From: Bordetella parapertussis
GTDB taxonomy: Bacteria > Pseudomonadota > Gammaproteobacteria > Burkholderiales > Burkholderiaceae_C
Direction of reading: 5' to 3'
NCBI GenBank assembly: GCA_945878355.1
Contig: CAMCTC010000001.1
Location: 1-64,000 of the forward strand
Length of the DNA: 64,000 nt
The notes beneath the pieces were generated by a model. The model searched no databases. It was not told where the DNA came from and saw nothing but the letters and a program-made list of their open reading frames with translations. The position numbers and the translations under genes are program-made. This document shows positions 48,081 through 57,195 of this stretch, in pieces; within the stretch, counting starts at the first letter, position 1, and each line of letters begins with the position of its first letter.

Positions 48081-49811
48081 TCAAGCCGTTTTTGGTTCAG
48101 TCTGCGTTGTCGCGGACCGGTTCAGCGCAGCGAAGATCTTGGTCAGCAGCACATCGCGCTCGATCGGCTTGGTGATGTAGTCGTCCATCCCCGCAGCGAC
48201 ACAGGTTTCGCGGTCGCCCTTCATCGCGTAGGCCGAAACGCCGATGATCGGCAAGCTGGCGAAGTGCTGCTGGCCCGCGCCGCCGGTCTTGGCCAGTGCG
48301 CGGATCGCGCTGGTCGCGTCGATGCCGTTCATCACGGGCATCGAGACGTCCATCAGCACCACATCGAAGGATCGCTCGCTGACCGTGCGCAGTGCGGCCT
48401 CGCCATCGGCTGCGCAGCACACCTGCATCTGTTCCTTGGTCAGCCAAAGCTCGAGCAGTCTTTGGTTGACCCGGTTGTCGTCAACCACCAGCACGCGCGC
48501 GCCCTCGAGCGTGCGTGTCAAGGACGGGTCCAAGGGCTGGGTTTCGAGGAACGGCGACATGCCGTGCGCGACCTGGCATCGGACGATACAGGTGAAAACG
48601 CTTCCACCACCGCTGCGTTGGCGGACGCTGGCGCTTCCGCCCATGCGTTCGCAGATCTGCCGACACAGGTAAAGCCCCAGGCCGGTGCCGCCATACTGGC
48701 GTGTGGTCGCTGCCGAGGCTTGGGTGAAGGCATCGAAAACGGCTTGCGTCCGCTCGGGTGCGACGCCGATACCGCTGTCCTCGACGAGCAACCAGAGTTC
48801 GCAGTCGTCGGCATCGGCTTCGACCGTGCGCACCTCCACCCGTATCTGGCCCTGCGGCGTGAATTTCAGGGCGTTGTCGACCAGGTTGTTGATCACCTGG
48901 CAAATGCGGTAAGGATCGCCGAGCAGCATGCGCTGCGGCGTATCCCAATGCACGCTGAATGCCAAGCCTTGCGCAGCGGCTCTGGTCGCGAATGGCCGCA
49001 AGGCTGCGCCGAGTTGCTCCTGCACGTCGAAGGGAATTTCCTCGAGCTCGAGCTTGCCAGCCTCGATCTTGGACTGATCCAGCAGGTCGTTGAGCAGCAC
49101 GCGCAACAGCTTGCTCGAACTGCGGGCCGATCTCAGCAACTCACGCTGCTCGGCGTCGACCGGCGAGCGCTCGAGCAGATCCAGCATGCCCGACACATTG
49201 TTCAGTGGGGTGCGGATTTCATGACTCACCGTGGCGAGCACGCGGTTTTTGGCCAGACCGTACGAGAGCGCCTGGTCCAGTTCGGCTTGCAGCTTGACCG
49301 CGCTGTCTTGGGTGACCGGCCGGACGAGGCCGTGGATGCACAGCATCTTGCGCCCGCTCCAGTCGATCGGGGCCAGCACGAGTTGTACCGGCGTCAGGGA
49401 GCCATCGGCTTGTTTCAGGGTTTGCCACGCGTCTTGCAGGCTGACGGTATCAGCGCTGCTTGAACCCGACAGCGCGGCGAACAGCGCATCGACCTCGGTC
49501 CGTCGCGCGGTGGGCGCGAAATCGCGCATCTCGGTGCCGATGATCGTGGCGGCAGGTCGACCGGTCAGACGTTCCGTGGCGGGGTTGGCCAGCACGACCC
49601 TGCCGGCGGCATCGCAGATGAACAAAGCTTGCGGCGATGCGTTGGAAATGCCGCTGACCAGATCGCGCGTACTTTGTCGCTGGCCCGTGCACAGTGTTTC
49701 GCGCTTGACGTCGGCCTGAGGAGACCGATGAAGCCACTGCGTCAACGCGGCAATGCGGCCGAACAAGCGTTTGATCCTGTCTCTTGGGTTTTTTTGATGG
49801 AGTGGATGCAT
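48081..49811 (-). CDS. Cytosolic hybrid histidine kinase (PAS-HisKA-HATPase-REC)
   Basis: A 576-residue hybrid kinase without TM segments. Order: PAS (SNASPQALFICDAAGRVVLANPATERLTG), HisKA with VSHEIRTPLN, HATPase with NLVDNALKF, DSGIGVAP and GGTGLGLYL. A C-terminal receiver (VVDDNRVNQ, phosphoacceptor in VLMDVSMPVMNG, ITKP) completes it. Such proteins pass phosphate to an HPt domain; one is encoded 400 bases away at 50221. The ATG at 49811 is chosen over a TTG at 49844. Confidence 0.9.
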   Translation of the reverse strand: MHPLHQKNPRDRIKRLFGRIAALTQWLHRSPQADVKRETLCTGQRQSTRDLVSGISNASPQALFICDAAGRVVLANPATERLTGRPAATIIGTEMRDFAPTARRTEVDALFAALSGSSSADTVSLQDAWQTLKQADGSLTPVQLVLAPIDWSGRKMLCIHGLVRPVTQDSAVKLQAELDQALSYGLAKNRVLATVSHEIRTPLNNVSGMLDLLERSPVDAEQRELLRSARSSSKLLRVLLNDLLDQSKIEAGKLELEEIPFDVQEQLGAALRPFATRAAAQGLAFSVHWDTPQRMLLGDPYRICQVINNLVDNALKFTPQGQIRVEVRTVEADADDCELWLLVEDSGIGVAPERTQAVFDAFTQASAATTRQYGGTGLGLYLCRQICERMGGSASVRQRSGGGSVFTCIVRCQVAHGMSPFLETQPLDPSLTRTLEGARVLVVDDNRVNQRLLELWLTKEQMQVCCAADGEAALRTVSERSFDVVLMDVSMPVMNGIDATSAIRALAKTGGAGQQHFASLPIIGVSAYAMKGDRETCVAAGMDDYITKPIERDVLLTKIFAALNRSATTQTEPKTA

Positions 49812-50220
49812 TGGCCTGTGCTTGCCCTTGGACTTCAGGTGCAAGGGTCAGGATCGATGACCGCCCGTCACTGAGAGCCAGTGTCCTTGCCTGACCCGAT
49901 GGATATCGGCGCAGCGTCCCCCAGCTTTAACGGGCTTGGCACGGGAGATGGGCTTGCGGCCGTGGCAGATCGGCCGGCATGTCTGACCCCTGGATCGACT
50001 GCCAGATCACGTTGACCTGGCCCATCTGACGGTGCCCGCACCGACGGCAGGTGTCCAAAAAAATTAAAGGGATTCCAGTAACATTTCGAACTGGGTTCCC
50101 AACATCGTGCGTAATGCGCGCTTTGCGCGAGTTCGTGGCGCTGCTGCACGATAAGGTAGCACATGGTTTGACGCGTGCTCGCGTCGATGTCGCGCCACAT
50201 GACTTGACCGGAGGGCTGCT
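49812..50220. other. Intergenic region between kinase and HPt genes
   Basis: No gene is visible in this 409-base divergent gap. A short GC-rich hairpin (GCGCGC-TTT-GCGCG, near 50116) and a strong ribosome-binding site GGAGG before the HPt start are present. No promoter consensus was convincing. Confidence 0.4.
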
Positions 50221-50604
50221 ATGGGCAGGGTGTCTGATAAGCTGGGATTTGACGATTTGCCAATTCTTGACGCTGACTGGGTCGTTCGCGACATGGGGCA
50301 TGACGTCGAGGGCTACCGTGAGGTGGCGGCGATGTTCATCGAAGACCTGCCGATCTTGCGTGCAAGGCTGGTATTGAGCGCATCAAGCACGTCAGCGGCT
50401 TTGGTCGCGGTCGTTCACGAGGTGGCCAATTCACTGGGCGTGATTGGCGCAAGGCGTGGTGCTGCCCGCGTGCGCATGACAGAGCGGTGTCTGCGCGAAG
50501 GCTCGGAGATGGACTTGCTGGCCATCGAGCGCGTTGCAGTCGAGGCCTTGTCGTCGGCAGAGTCAGAACTTCAGGCCTGGCTGGCTGCCTCGCCAAGGCT
50601 CTGA
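50221..50604 (+). CDS. HPt phosphotransfer protein
   Basis: A 127-residue helical protein. The histidine phosphotransfer motif is VVHEVANSLGVIGARRGAARV (His in VVHEV, followed by the small-residue and Gly turn), then CLREGSEMDL, as in HPt bundles. It probably relays phosphate between the hybrid kinase at 48081 and a receiver in this island, such as 50661 or 53380. GGAGG lies 7 bases before the ATG. Confidence 0.8.
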   Translation: MGRVSDKLGFDDLPILDADWVVRDMGHDVEGYREVAAMFIEDLPILRARLVLSASSTSAALVAVVHEVANSLGVIGARRGAARVRMTERCLREGSEMDLLAIERVAVEALSSAESELQAWLAASPRL

Positions 50605-50660
50605 GCTTGTCGTCTGCGGGTCTGCCGGAAGTAGGCCCTGCAGTTCAAGGATTCGCTGCT

Positions 50661-51278
50661 TCAGCGATGGTGCTGACGATCCTGCAAACGCGCATCGACA
50701 TAACCGCCCAGGCGCTCGAACGACAAAGGCTTGCGGTAGCATAGCGTCATCGGATCCAGCCCGCCCTTGGCTGCGATGTCTTCGTCTGATAACCCGGTCA
50801 CCACCAGCACCCGGGTGTCCGCCAATTCAGGCGAAGCGCGCAGAGTGCGGATCAAGTGGAAGCCGTCGAAAGGCTCCATCGCCAAGTCGGTGATGACCAG
50901 GTTGGGTCGCTTCTGGGCAATCATCAGCAGCGCTTTGGCTGCGTCGCTGGCGAAGGCCAGTTCGACATGGCTGCCCCACTGCAAGGCCACACGGGTGTAG
51001 GCCTTGAGCATCGTCGCGTTGTCCTCCACAATCAGAATGAACAGTGACTTGTGGCCGCCGCCCACTGCCTGCCTACCTTCGCGGTTGAGCGCTTGCACGT
51101 CGGTCTCGGCGATCCTTCGATGCCCGCCTTGGGTTCGCCAGGCTCGGAGCTTGCCGGACTCGACCATTTTTTGGATCGTGCTGACCGAGACGCCCAACAA
51201 GGCGGCAGCTTCCTTGGTACCGACAAAGGCCTCGTTGGTGGACAGGATTTCCTCAGCGCGCGACTTGGGTCTGGCCAC
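50661..51278 (-). CDS. Response regulator with N-terminal excisionase-type HTH and C-terminal receiver
   Basis: A 205-residue protein with reversed order. Residues 18-66 are a MerR/excisionase-like HTH (VGTKEAAALLGVSVSTIQKMVESGKL…QGGHRRI). Residues 78-198 are a full receiver (ILIVEDNAT, phosphoacceptor in LVITDLAMEPFDG, VVTGLS, CYRKP). Receivers normally precede the output domain. It presumably binds DNA under phosphorelay control. GTG 51278 has AAGGAAAC upstream. Confidence 0.8.
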   Translation of the reverse strand: MARPKSRAEEILSTNEAFVGTKEAAALLGVSVSTIQKMVESGKLRAWRTQGGHRRIAETDVQALNREGRQAVGGGHKSLFILIVEDNATMLKAYTRVALQWGSHVELAFASDAAKALLMIAQKRPNLVITDLAMEPFDGFHLIRTLRASPELADTRVLVVTGLSDEDIAAKGGLDPMTLCYRKPLSFERLGGYVDARLQDRQHHR

Positions 51279-51628
51279 AGCTTGTTTCCTTATTCTAACG
51301 ATTGAAGTGATACGCTTTGGCGGTGCTGATGATCAGATGCCGCTGGCGCTGTTTCACGATATTCTAGTGGTTTTAGCTGCTGCTGGATGTGAAAAATGTC
51401 CATTGCAATGCTCAAGTTCGATCGATTTGAGGGCTTTTGGAACTATCGCACGGTCGTGACGTCCGAACTTGAAATCAGTCTGAAATACACGTAGGCACTG
51501 GCTTAGAGTTCGGTTGTGGTGGGAGGGCGGTCATTGCAGAGCGTCGGGCTGGCCGTGGGTGTTTTGGCCTCACCGGTCTATTCCGCGCTGCAGGGCCGGT
51601 CTGCATGAAATCGCTGTAAAGGGTTTTT
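51279..51628. other. Divergent gap between the HTH-receiver and Cache-kinase genes
   Basis: A 350-base gap without a recognisable gene. TAGAAT (minus, 51297-51292) is close to the GTG of the HTH-receiver gene, but without a good -35. TTGAAA at about 51469 lacks a good -10. It may hold the shared control region of the signalling island. Confidence 0.35.
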
Positions 51629-53383
51629 TTGGTCGCTGCTTTGCCCAGTTTTGATTCTTCTGCATCGCCTGCGGGTTCGATGCTCGCAAGCGTCGAAGAA
51701 AGCGCTCAGACAAATTCCCAACGACTGAACGGTGTGGTCTTGTTGGTGGCTTTGCTGGTGTTCATGTTGATCACGCTTTGGTCGGTGGTGATCTACCAAC
51801 GTCAGCGCGATGTGGCCCAGGTCGAGGCGCAGGCCAAGACCGAGTTGTCCAACCTGGCGAGGGCTTTTGCCGAGCACACGATCAAGATGGTCCAGGGGGC
51901 GGACCAGGCGATACGTTTTGTCAGGCGCGAACTGCGGTCTCGCGGCGCGCAACTCAGGCTCGGCGAATACATCGACAACGGTGATGTGATCGGCGATGAC
52001 TACCGGCAACTCGCGGTGATCGGTGCCGATGGTTTTTTGATCGATTCCAGTCTGCCATTCAAGCGTACTGACTTGAGCGATCGTGAGCATTTCCGGGTTC
52101 ATCAGCAAGGTGCGGCTGATCGACTGTTCATCAGCAAGCCGGTGCTGGGTCGGGTGTCGCAGCGCTGGTCTTTGCAGTTGACCCGGCGCATCGATCAAGC
52201 TGATGGCCGCTTCGGCGGCGTGGTGGTGGTCTCACTGGCGCCCGAGCAGCTGACCCGTTTCTACGACGACGTCGACCTGGGCCCGCAAGGCATGATTGCG
52301 CTGGTCGGCTACGACGGCGTGGTGCGGGTGCGCCAGGCCGGTGCCAGCACGGCAGTGAGCCAGGATGTGTCTCGCTCGGCCGCCTTCATGACGGCCAGGG
52401 TACAAAAGGTCGGCACGCTGTGGTCGGTCAGCGCGGCGGACGGCCAGGACCGCCTCTACGCGTTTCGTGCGATCGATGACCTTGGCTTGATCGTGATGGT
52501 CGGCCGAGGTCGTGCGGACATCCTGCGTGAGGTCGATCGTCTCGGTCAACGCTACATCGCGTTGGCCACGCTGGTCAGCCTGGCTTTGTTCGGATTCACC
52601 GCGGCGCTGCTTCGTCGCACCAAGCGTCAGGCCGTGCTGGTCGAGGCGCTGCGACAAAGCAACCTTCGGGCCAACGAAGCCAGTGCCATGAAGAGTCGCT
52701 TTCTGGCCAGTGTTTCACACGAGTTGCGAACGCCGCTCAATGGCATCCTCGGTTATGCCGAACTGGTGCTCGACAGCGGGCCTAGCGCCGAGGTGCAGGA
52801 GTACGCGCAGACCATCCAAGCCAGCGGGCAGCATCTACATCGCCTTGTCAACACCATCCTGGACCTGGCCAAGATTGAATCGGGGCAGTTGATGCCCAAC
52901 TTCACCGAGGTGGACTTGAACCAGTTGCTGTTAGAGGCCTGTGAGTTGCAACGGGCTTCGGCCAATTCTCAATCGCTCAGCCTGGAACTCTCGGCCGGCT
53001 GTCTGCCCAAGCTGCGAACTGATCGCAGCCGGCTAATGCAGGTGCTGGGCAACTTGATAGACAACGCGATCAAATTCACCGACCATGGCGGTGTTCGGGT
53101 TCAGGCCAGCAGCGACGAGGACAGCGTGACCATCGTGGTTTCGGACAGCGGGGTTGGCATTGAGGCCGAGCAACTTGAGTCGGTGTTCACCCGCTTCCAT
53201 TCGCTGTCTCAGGAGTTCACCCATCCACGCCAGGGCGCGGGACTGGGCCTGCCGCTGGCCAAGGAACTTGCCGAACTGATCGGTGCCACCCTGGAGATCG
53301 CCTCTCGCCCTGGGCAGGGCACCGAGGTCAGCTTGCGTCTGCCACGCCGGCCGGTCGAGGCTGAAACAAAGGAGAACACATGA
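51629..53383 (+). CDS. Membrane histidine kinase with periplasmic Cache-type sensor
   Basis: A 584-residue kinase. TM1 is near 35-55, followed by a periplasmic PDC/Cache domain of about 250 residues (AFAEHTIKMVQGADQAIRFV…DRLFISKPVLGRVSQRWSLQLTR) and TM2 near 308-330. A coiled-coil, HisKA (SVSHELRTPLNG) and HATPase (NLIDNAIKF, DSGVGIEAEQ, GAGLGLPLA) follow. It has no receiver of its own; the next gene, overlapping by 4 bases, supplies one. TTG 51629 has AAAGGG upstream; ATG 51680 would lose only a short start. Confidence 0.88.
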   Translation: MVAALPSFDSSASPAGSMLASVEESAQTNSQRLNGVVLLVALLVFMLITLWSVVIYQRQRDVAQVEAQAKTELSNLARAFAEHTIKMVQGADQAIRFVRRELRSRGAQLRLGEYIDNGDVIGDDYRQLAVIGADGFLIDSSLPFKRTDLSDREHFRVHQQGAADRLFISKPVLGRVSQRWSLQLTRRIDQADGRFGGVVVVSLAPEQLTRFYDDVDLGPQGMIALVGYDGVVRVRQAGASTAVSQDVSRSAAFMTARVQKVGTLWSVSAADGQDRLYAFRAIDDLGLIVMVGRGRADILREVDRLGQRYIALATLVSLALFGFTAALLRRTKRQAVLVEALRQSNLRANEASAMKSRFLASVSHELRTPLNGILGYAELVLDSGPSAEVQEYAQTIQASGQHLHRLVNTILDLAKIESGQLMPNFTEVDLNQLLLEACELQRASANSQSLSLELSAGCLPKLRTDRSRLMQVLGNLIDNAIKFTDHGGVRVQASSDEDSVTIVVSDSGVGIEAEQLESVFTRFHSLSQEFTHPRQGAGLGLPLAKELAELIGATLEIASRPGQGTEVSLRLPRRPVEAETKENT

Positions 53384-53763
53384 CCTTGTCGAGACAGGCT
53401 TTGGTTGTCGATGACAACCGTCTCAACAGTCGATTGGTTGAGATTTTTCTGGCACGGTTGGGCTGGCAGACCGTGGTGGTCGACTCTGGCGCACAGGCGC
53501 TGGCCAAGCTCAGGGAGCGGTCGTTCGATCTGGTGATCCTCGACCTGCGCATGCCTCAGATGAGTGGTGAGCAGGTATGCCGAGCAATCCGTGATGATCT
53601 GGGCCTGACCAGCCTGCCTGTCGTTGCCTATACCGCGCACAGCATGCCCGAGGAGCGAGGCCGGATGCTGGCCAGCGGATTCAGCGGCCTGCTGATCAAG
53701 CCGATTTCATTTGCTGATGTCAGGAACATCTGCGCCGAGGTCATATCAGGTCATTTGCCATGA
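53380..53763 (+). CDS. Single-domain receiver protein
   Basis: A 127-residue CheY-like receiver without an output domain: LVVDDNRLN, phosphoacceptor in LVILDLRMPQMSG, VVAYTAHS and LLIKPIS. The ATG overlaps the kinase stop (ATGA), so it is the direct partner of that kinase, in effect a split hybrid kinase. Its stop overlaps the EAL gene start. Confidence 0.88.
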   Translation: MTLSRQALVVDDNRLNSRLVEIFLARLGWQTVVVDSGAQALAKLRERSFDLVILDLRMPQMSGEQVCRAIRDDLGLTSLPVVAYTAHSMPEERGRMLASGFSGLLIKPISFADVRNICAEVISGHLP

Positions 53764-54986
53764 CCGACATGGCCGACGATCCACCGCGAAGGCGTTGCTG
53801 GGTGTTGGTCCGTGACCCGGCGCGCGCCGCCGAGTTGGGTCTGGCAATCGCCTCGGCGACCTGGCAGGTTGAAAGAGTGTTGAGCTCCGTGCTGGCGCTA
53901 CAGCACGACCTGCGCGCGACCACTGCACCGCCCGATCTGCTGTTGATGTCCTTGACCTTTGAAGATGGCGATGGGCTGCAGTTGATTCGCAGCCTGGCGC
54001 TCGTTACACCTTGTCCGGCGATCTTCATCGTCAGCCGGCAGCAAAGAGCTGTGATCAAGTCAGCGCTGATGCTGGCGGCAGTCTGTGGTGTTCCGGTGGC
54101 AGGGTCGGCGGAAGAACCGGTCTCGGCAGCCGAGGTTGCCAGTCGTCTGCAGGGGTTTCAACCCCATGTCGCCTGGCTGACAGCGCCTGTCAACGATCCT
54201 GCGCTGAGCCGTGCCGAGTTGCGCTTATTGCTGGACCGCGGTGGTCTGCAGGCTTGGATGCAGCCGCAGCTGCGCCTGAAAACCCGCGAGATTGTCGGTT
54301 TCGAGGCGCTGATGCGAGCGCGCGACGGCGACGGTGGCTTGATCATGCCCGACCGCTTGCTGCCGGGTCTTGCCAAGCACGGGCTGCTGGAAGAGGCGAC
54401 CTTGTCGATGCTGCAACAAACTGTCGCCTTTGTGGCCGAAAGCCTGAGACTTGGGCTGGCGGTCAGTGGGTCGGTCAATGCGTCCTTGCATTCGATGTCG
54501 GACTGGGGCTTTTGCCAGACCTTGCCCGAGGTGGTCAACAGAGCGGGCCTGGACCCGAGCTGGATCACCATCGAGATCACCGAGACCGACGCGATGAGCG
54601 ACTTGGCGCATGTGGTCGAGAACACGGCGCGGATTCGCATGCTGGGCTTCAACCTCGCGATCGACGACTTCGGCATGGCCTATTCGAGCCTGTCTCAGTT
54701 GTCGAGCATGCCGTTCTCTGAGCTCAAGCTGGACCGCGTCTTCGTTCACGAGATCGATCGCGATCCTCGCATGCAGGCCATTGTTCGTGGTTGCGCGACC
54801 CTGGGTCGATTGCTCGACCTGCGGGTGGTCGCCGAAGGGGTGGAGTCGATGCAGGAGCTGGATGCCGTGGCGCAGGTTGGATGCACCCATGTCCAGGGCT
54901 ATCTGGTGTCGGGCGCGATGGCGCCGGGCAAGCCCTTGCCGTGGTTGGCCACCTTGCCTGATCTGGTCTGGACGCCTGGACGTTGA
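53760..54986 (+). CDS. Degenerate receiver-EAL c-di-GMP phosphodiesterase
   Basis: A 408-residue protein. The N-terminal 120 residues have a receiver fold but Ser replaces the phosphoacceptor Asp (DLLLMSLTFEDGDG). The C-terminal EAL domain keeps the metal and catalytic residues: GFEALMRA, VNAS, EITETDAM, AIDDFGMAYSSL, LKLDR, AEGVES. It should cleave c-di-GMP to pGpG. It is coupled to the receiver gene upstream, which may regulate it in trans. Confidence 0.88.
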   Translation: MTDMADDPPRRRCWVLVRDPARAAELGLAIASATWQVERVLSSVLALQHDLRATTAPPDLLLMSLTFEDGDGLQLIRSLALVTPCPAIFIVSRQQRAVIKSALMLAAVCGVPVAGSAEEPVSAAEVASRLQGFQPHVAWLTAPVNDPALSRAELRLLLDRGGLQAWMQPQLRLKTREIVGFEALMRARDGDGGLIMPDRLLPGLAKHGLLEEATLSMLQQTVAFVAESLRLGLAVSGSVNASLHSMSDWGFCQTLPEVVNRAGLDPSWITIEITETDAMSDLAHVVENTARIRMLGFNLAIDDFGMAYSSLSQLSSMPFSELKLDRVFVHEIDRDPRMQAIVRGCATLGRLLDLRVVAEGVESMQELDAVAQVGCTHVQGYLVSGAMAPGKPLPWLATLPDLVWTPGR

Positions 54987-55041
54987 TGCGCGCGTCTCTG
55001 CGTTTTCCAAGCCTTTGCCCGACGCGGTCTGCTGTGGGCCA

Positions 55042-55080
55042 CGAAAGCTGCGAGCTTCGCTGAAATACAGCTTTCGTTTT
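55042..55080 (+). terminator. Probable intrinsic terminator after the EAL gene
   Basis: CGAAAGCTG (55042-55050) and CAGCTTTCG (55068-55076) form a 9-bp stem with a 17-base loop, followed directly by TTTT. It stands 55 bases after the EAL stop and before the HD-GYP start at 55107, and an alternative inner hairpin is possible. Confidence 0.5.
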
Positions 55081-55106
55081 CGGGTTTTCGTCCGATAGCC
55101 CAGTTC

Positions 55107-56192
55107 ATGATCTCGATCGGCATCGTTGACGACAATCCCACGGTTCTGGGCCAGATGCGCTTGCTGCTTGGGCGCGCGGGCTTTGACGATATCCAGGGCT
55201 TTACCGATCCACGGCAGGCCTTGGTGGCGTTTCGCGCCAAGCCGCCCGGCGTGTTGCTGCTCGACTACTTGATGCCCGAACTCGACGGGGTGCAATTGCT
55301 GGGTCTGCTGCAGCAGTCAGGCGCGGTTCTGCACACGCCTGTGGCGATGGTGTCGGGCTGCGCGGACCTGGAGTCCATTCGCATGCCGGCCTACCGTGCC
55401 GGCGCGCATGAGGTCATTGCCAAGCCAGTGAACCCGCGGGAATTTGCGCTCAAGGTTCGCAACCTGACGCGACTGGCTGCGATGGCTCCATCGGTCGCTC
55501 AGGGATTTCAGCCTCTGAATGTGCACAGCACCGGCAGCTCCAGGTCGGCGCGACGGGACGCCGGACCGCAGGACGCGGTGCTGCAACGCTTGCTCGAGAA
55601 GGTCGCGGTGTTTCGCGACGAGCGAACCGGCAAGCACACGACCCGCATGGCGCAGTACGCTGCGACGATTGCCCATCACCATGGGCTGAGCCTGGACCAG
55701 CAGGACTTGCTGCTCGGCGCGGCGCCGCTGCACGACATCGGCAAGATTGGTCTGCCCGACAGCGTCCTGGTCAAACCTTCGGGCTTGACCGAAATCGATC
55801 GCGCCAGGATGGAGAGCCACACCACGATAGGCTACGAATTGCTGCGCGACGAGGCCTCGCCGCTGCTGCAATTGGGCGCCGAGATCGCTTTGGCTCACCA
55901 TGAGCGCTGGGACGGCACGGGCTATCCCTTGGGCTTGGCAGGACAGAACATCCCGCTGTCGGGGCGCATCGTCGCGCTGGCTGATTTTCTAGACGCACTG
56001 ACCACGGTACGGCCGTTCAGGCCAGCCTGGCTGATCGACAAAGCCGCAGCGGCGATCGCATCCGACCGGGGCCACCGTTTTGACCCTGCATTGGTCCGGG
56101 CTTTCCTGGCCGGACTCGAAAGCCTGCGCCGTATCAAACGGCATTTCGATGGTGACGAATCCTTCGTGTCGCGCGCGGCCACACCTTATTGA
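55107..56192 (+). CDS. Receiver-HD-GYP c-di-GMP phosphodiesterase
   Basis: A 361-residue RpfG-like protein. The receiver is intact (GIVDDNPTV, LLLDYLMPELDG, IAKPVNP). The HD-GYP domain has HDIGKIGLP (about 209), the later HHERWDGTGYP (about 271) and intervening conserved His residues. It should degrade c-di-GMP when the receiver is phosphorylated. It is a second phosphodiesterase next to the EAL protein; no GGDEF cyclase is encoded in the window. Confidence 0.92.
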   Translation: MISIGIVDDNPTVLGQMRLLLGRAGFDDIQGFTDPRQALVAFRAKPPGVLLLDYLMPELDGVQLLGLLQQSGAVLHTPVAMVSGCADLESIRMPAYRAGAHEVIAKPVNPREFALKVRNLTRLAAMAPSVAQGFQPLNVHSTGSSRSARRDAGPQDAVLQRLLEKVAVFRDERTGKHTTRMAQYAATIAHHHGLSLDQQDLLLGAAPLHDIGKIGLPDSVLVKPSGLTEIDRARMESHTTIGYELLRDEASPLLQLGAEIALAHHERWDGTGYPLGLAGQNIPLSGRIVALADFLDALTTVRPFRPAWLIDKAAAAIASDRGHRFDPALVRAFLAGLESLRRIKRHFDGDESFVSRAATPY

Positions 56193-56310
56193 CCAAGCCC
56201 TCGCAGCCGCCTTCGAACGGTTTGCTGCAACGCTTGTTCGCACTGGCGACCCGGGTTGGATTTTGTTGACGATGTTTCAAATGCTTTCACGATCTGTCCG
56301 CAGGCGGTCG

Positions 56311-56350
56311 TTCGAATTGAAGGATTAAACTACTATAATCAGTTAAACTG
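56311..56350 (+). promoter_or_regulatory. Promoter-like site with palindrome before the pseudo-receiver gene
   Basis: A perfect -10 box TATAAT (56334-56339) stands 17 bases after TTCGAA (56311-56316). CAGTTAAACTG (56340-56350), arms CAGTT/AACTG, lies at the expected start site and looks like an operator. GTTAAACTGTTTATA here is nearly the same as GTTAAAACTGTTATA before fliF. Confidence 0.5.
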
Positions 56351-56361
56351 TTTATAGTATT

Positions 56362-57195
56362 ATGTTTTCGTTCAATCGACTGCCAGGCCAGCGCCGTCAA
56401 ATCGCCATCATCGAGCCCAGCGCCGTTTGGCGTCATTGGATCGACCGGATCGTCAGACCCACACCCGACGTCGATCTGGCCATCTTCGAGTCGGTCCGCA
56501 GCCTGTGGCTGGCGCTGGGCCCGCGACCCGCGGATCTGGTCATCCTGTCCTACCGCCTGCCTGGCTTCGACACCTATGCCTGGATCAACGACAGGCGACG
56601 CGCTGCCAGCGCCTCAGCGTGCCGCATCGTCGCCTTGGTCAACCCCATCGACATGGTGGGTGCGTCAATGGCCAAGCTGGCGGGTGCTGACGGGGTCTAC
56701 CGCAGAGGGGCCGACGAGCAAGCGCTGCGGGTTGATCTGGCGGCCTGGGCCGGTGCAGCGGCTGTCCAACACGATCCGGGGCCAGGTTGGCAAGAGGCTG
56801 TTCCGTTGTTCGACCCGCGGGCCGTCGTCGTCAGCGAACTGCTCGAATCGCAGCGACGGGTTGTCTTCAATTTTCTCGATGCGCTGCCACGCGACATCGA
56901 GTTGCTGAAGTCTTGGTTTGGCAATTCAGGCGCGCACGCGGCCGACGAACTCGCAGCGTTTGCCCGCTATTGCCTGCAAGCCGGGGCGATGCGTGCTGGT
57001 GAGTACGCTGAATTGTTGGCCGCTAGGGTGCAGGCCGGGCGAGGCTTGCGTGACGAACTGATGCTTGAACAGTTCCGCATCCTGGACCAGACCACACGCG
57101 AGATGGTGGCATGGCTGCTCAAGGGTGATCGTTCCGATCAGAGCGTGTGCACCTGGGTCGGTAGACCCAGCAGCAATCGGCCCGTGAGCTCATAG
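56362..57195 (+). CDS. Pseudo-receiver protein of unknown output
   Basis: A 277-residue protein. The first 125 residues follow a receiver pattern (IAIIEPSAVWRHW…LVILSYRLPGFD), but the phosphoacceptor Asp is Ser and the acidic pair is missing. The C-terminal 130 residues are helical, with AHAADELAAFARYCLQAGAM perhaps a degenerate HPt-like bundle. No Shine-Dalgarno sequence is evident. It probably acts by protein binding. Its 3' end overlaps the converging gene by 58 bases. Confidence 0.6.
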   Translation: MFSFNRLPGQRRQIAIIEPSAVWRHWIDRIVRPTPDVDLAIFESVRSLWLALGPRPADLVILSYRLPGFDTYAWINDRRRAASASACRIVALVNPIDMVGASMAKLAGADGVYRRGADEQALRVDLAAWAGAAAVQHDPGPGWQEAVPLFDPRAVVVSELLESQRRVVFNFLDALPRDIELLKSWFGNSGAHAADELAAFARYCLQAGAMRAGEYAELLAARVQAGRGLRDELMLEQFRILDQTTREMVAWLLKGDRSDQSVCTWVGRPSSNRPVSS

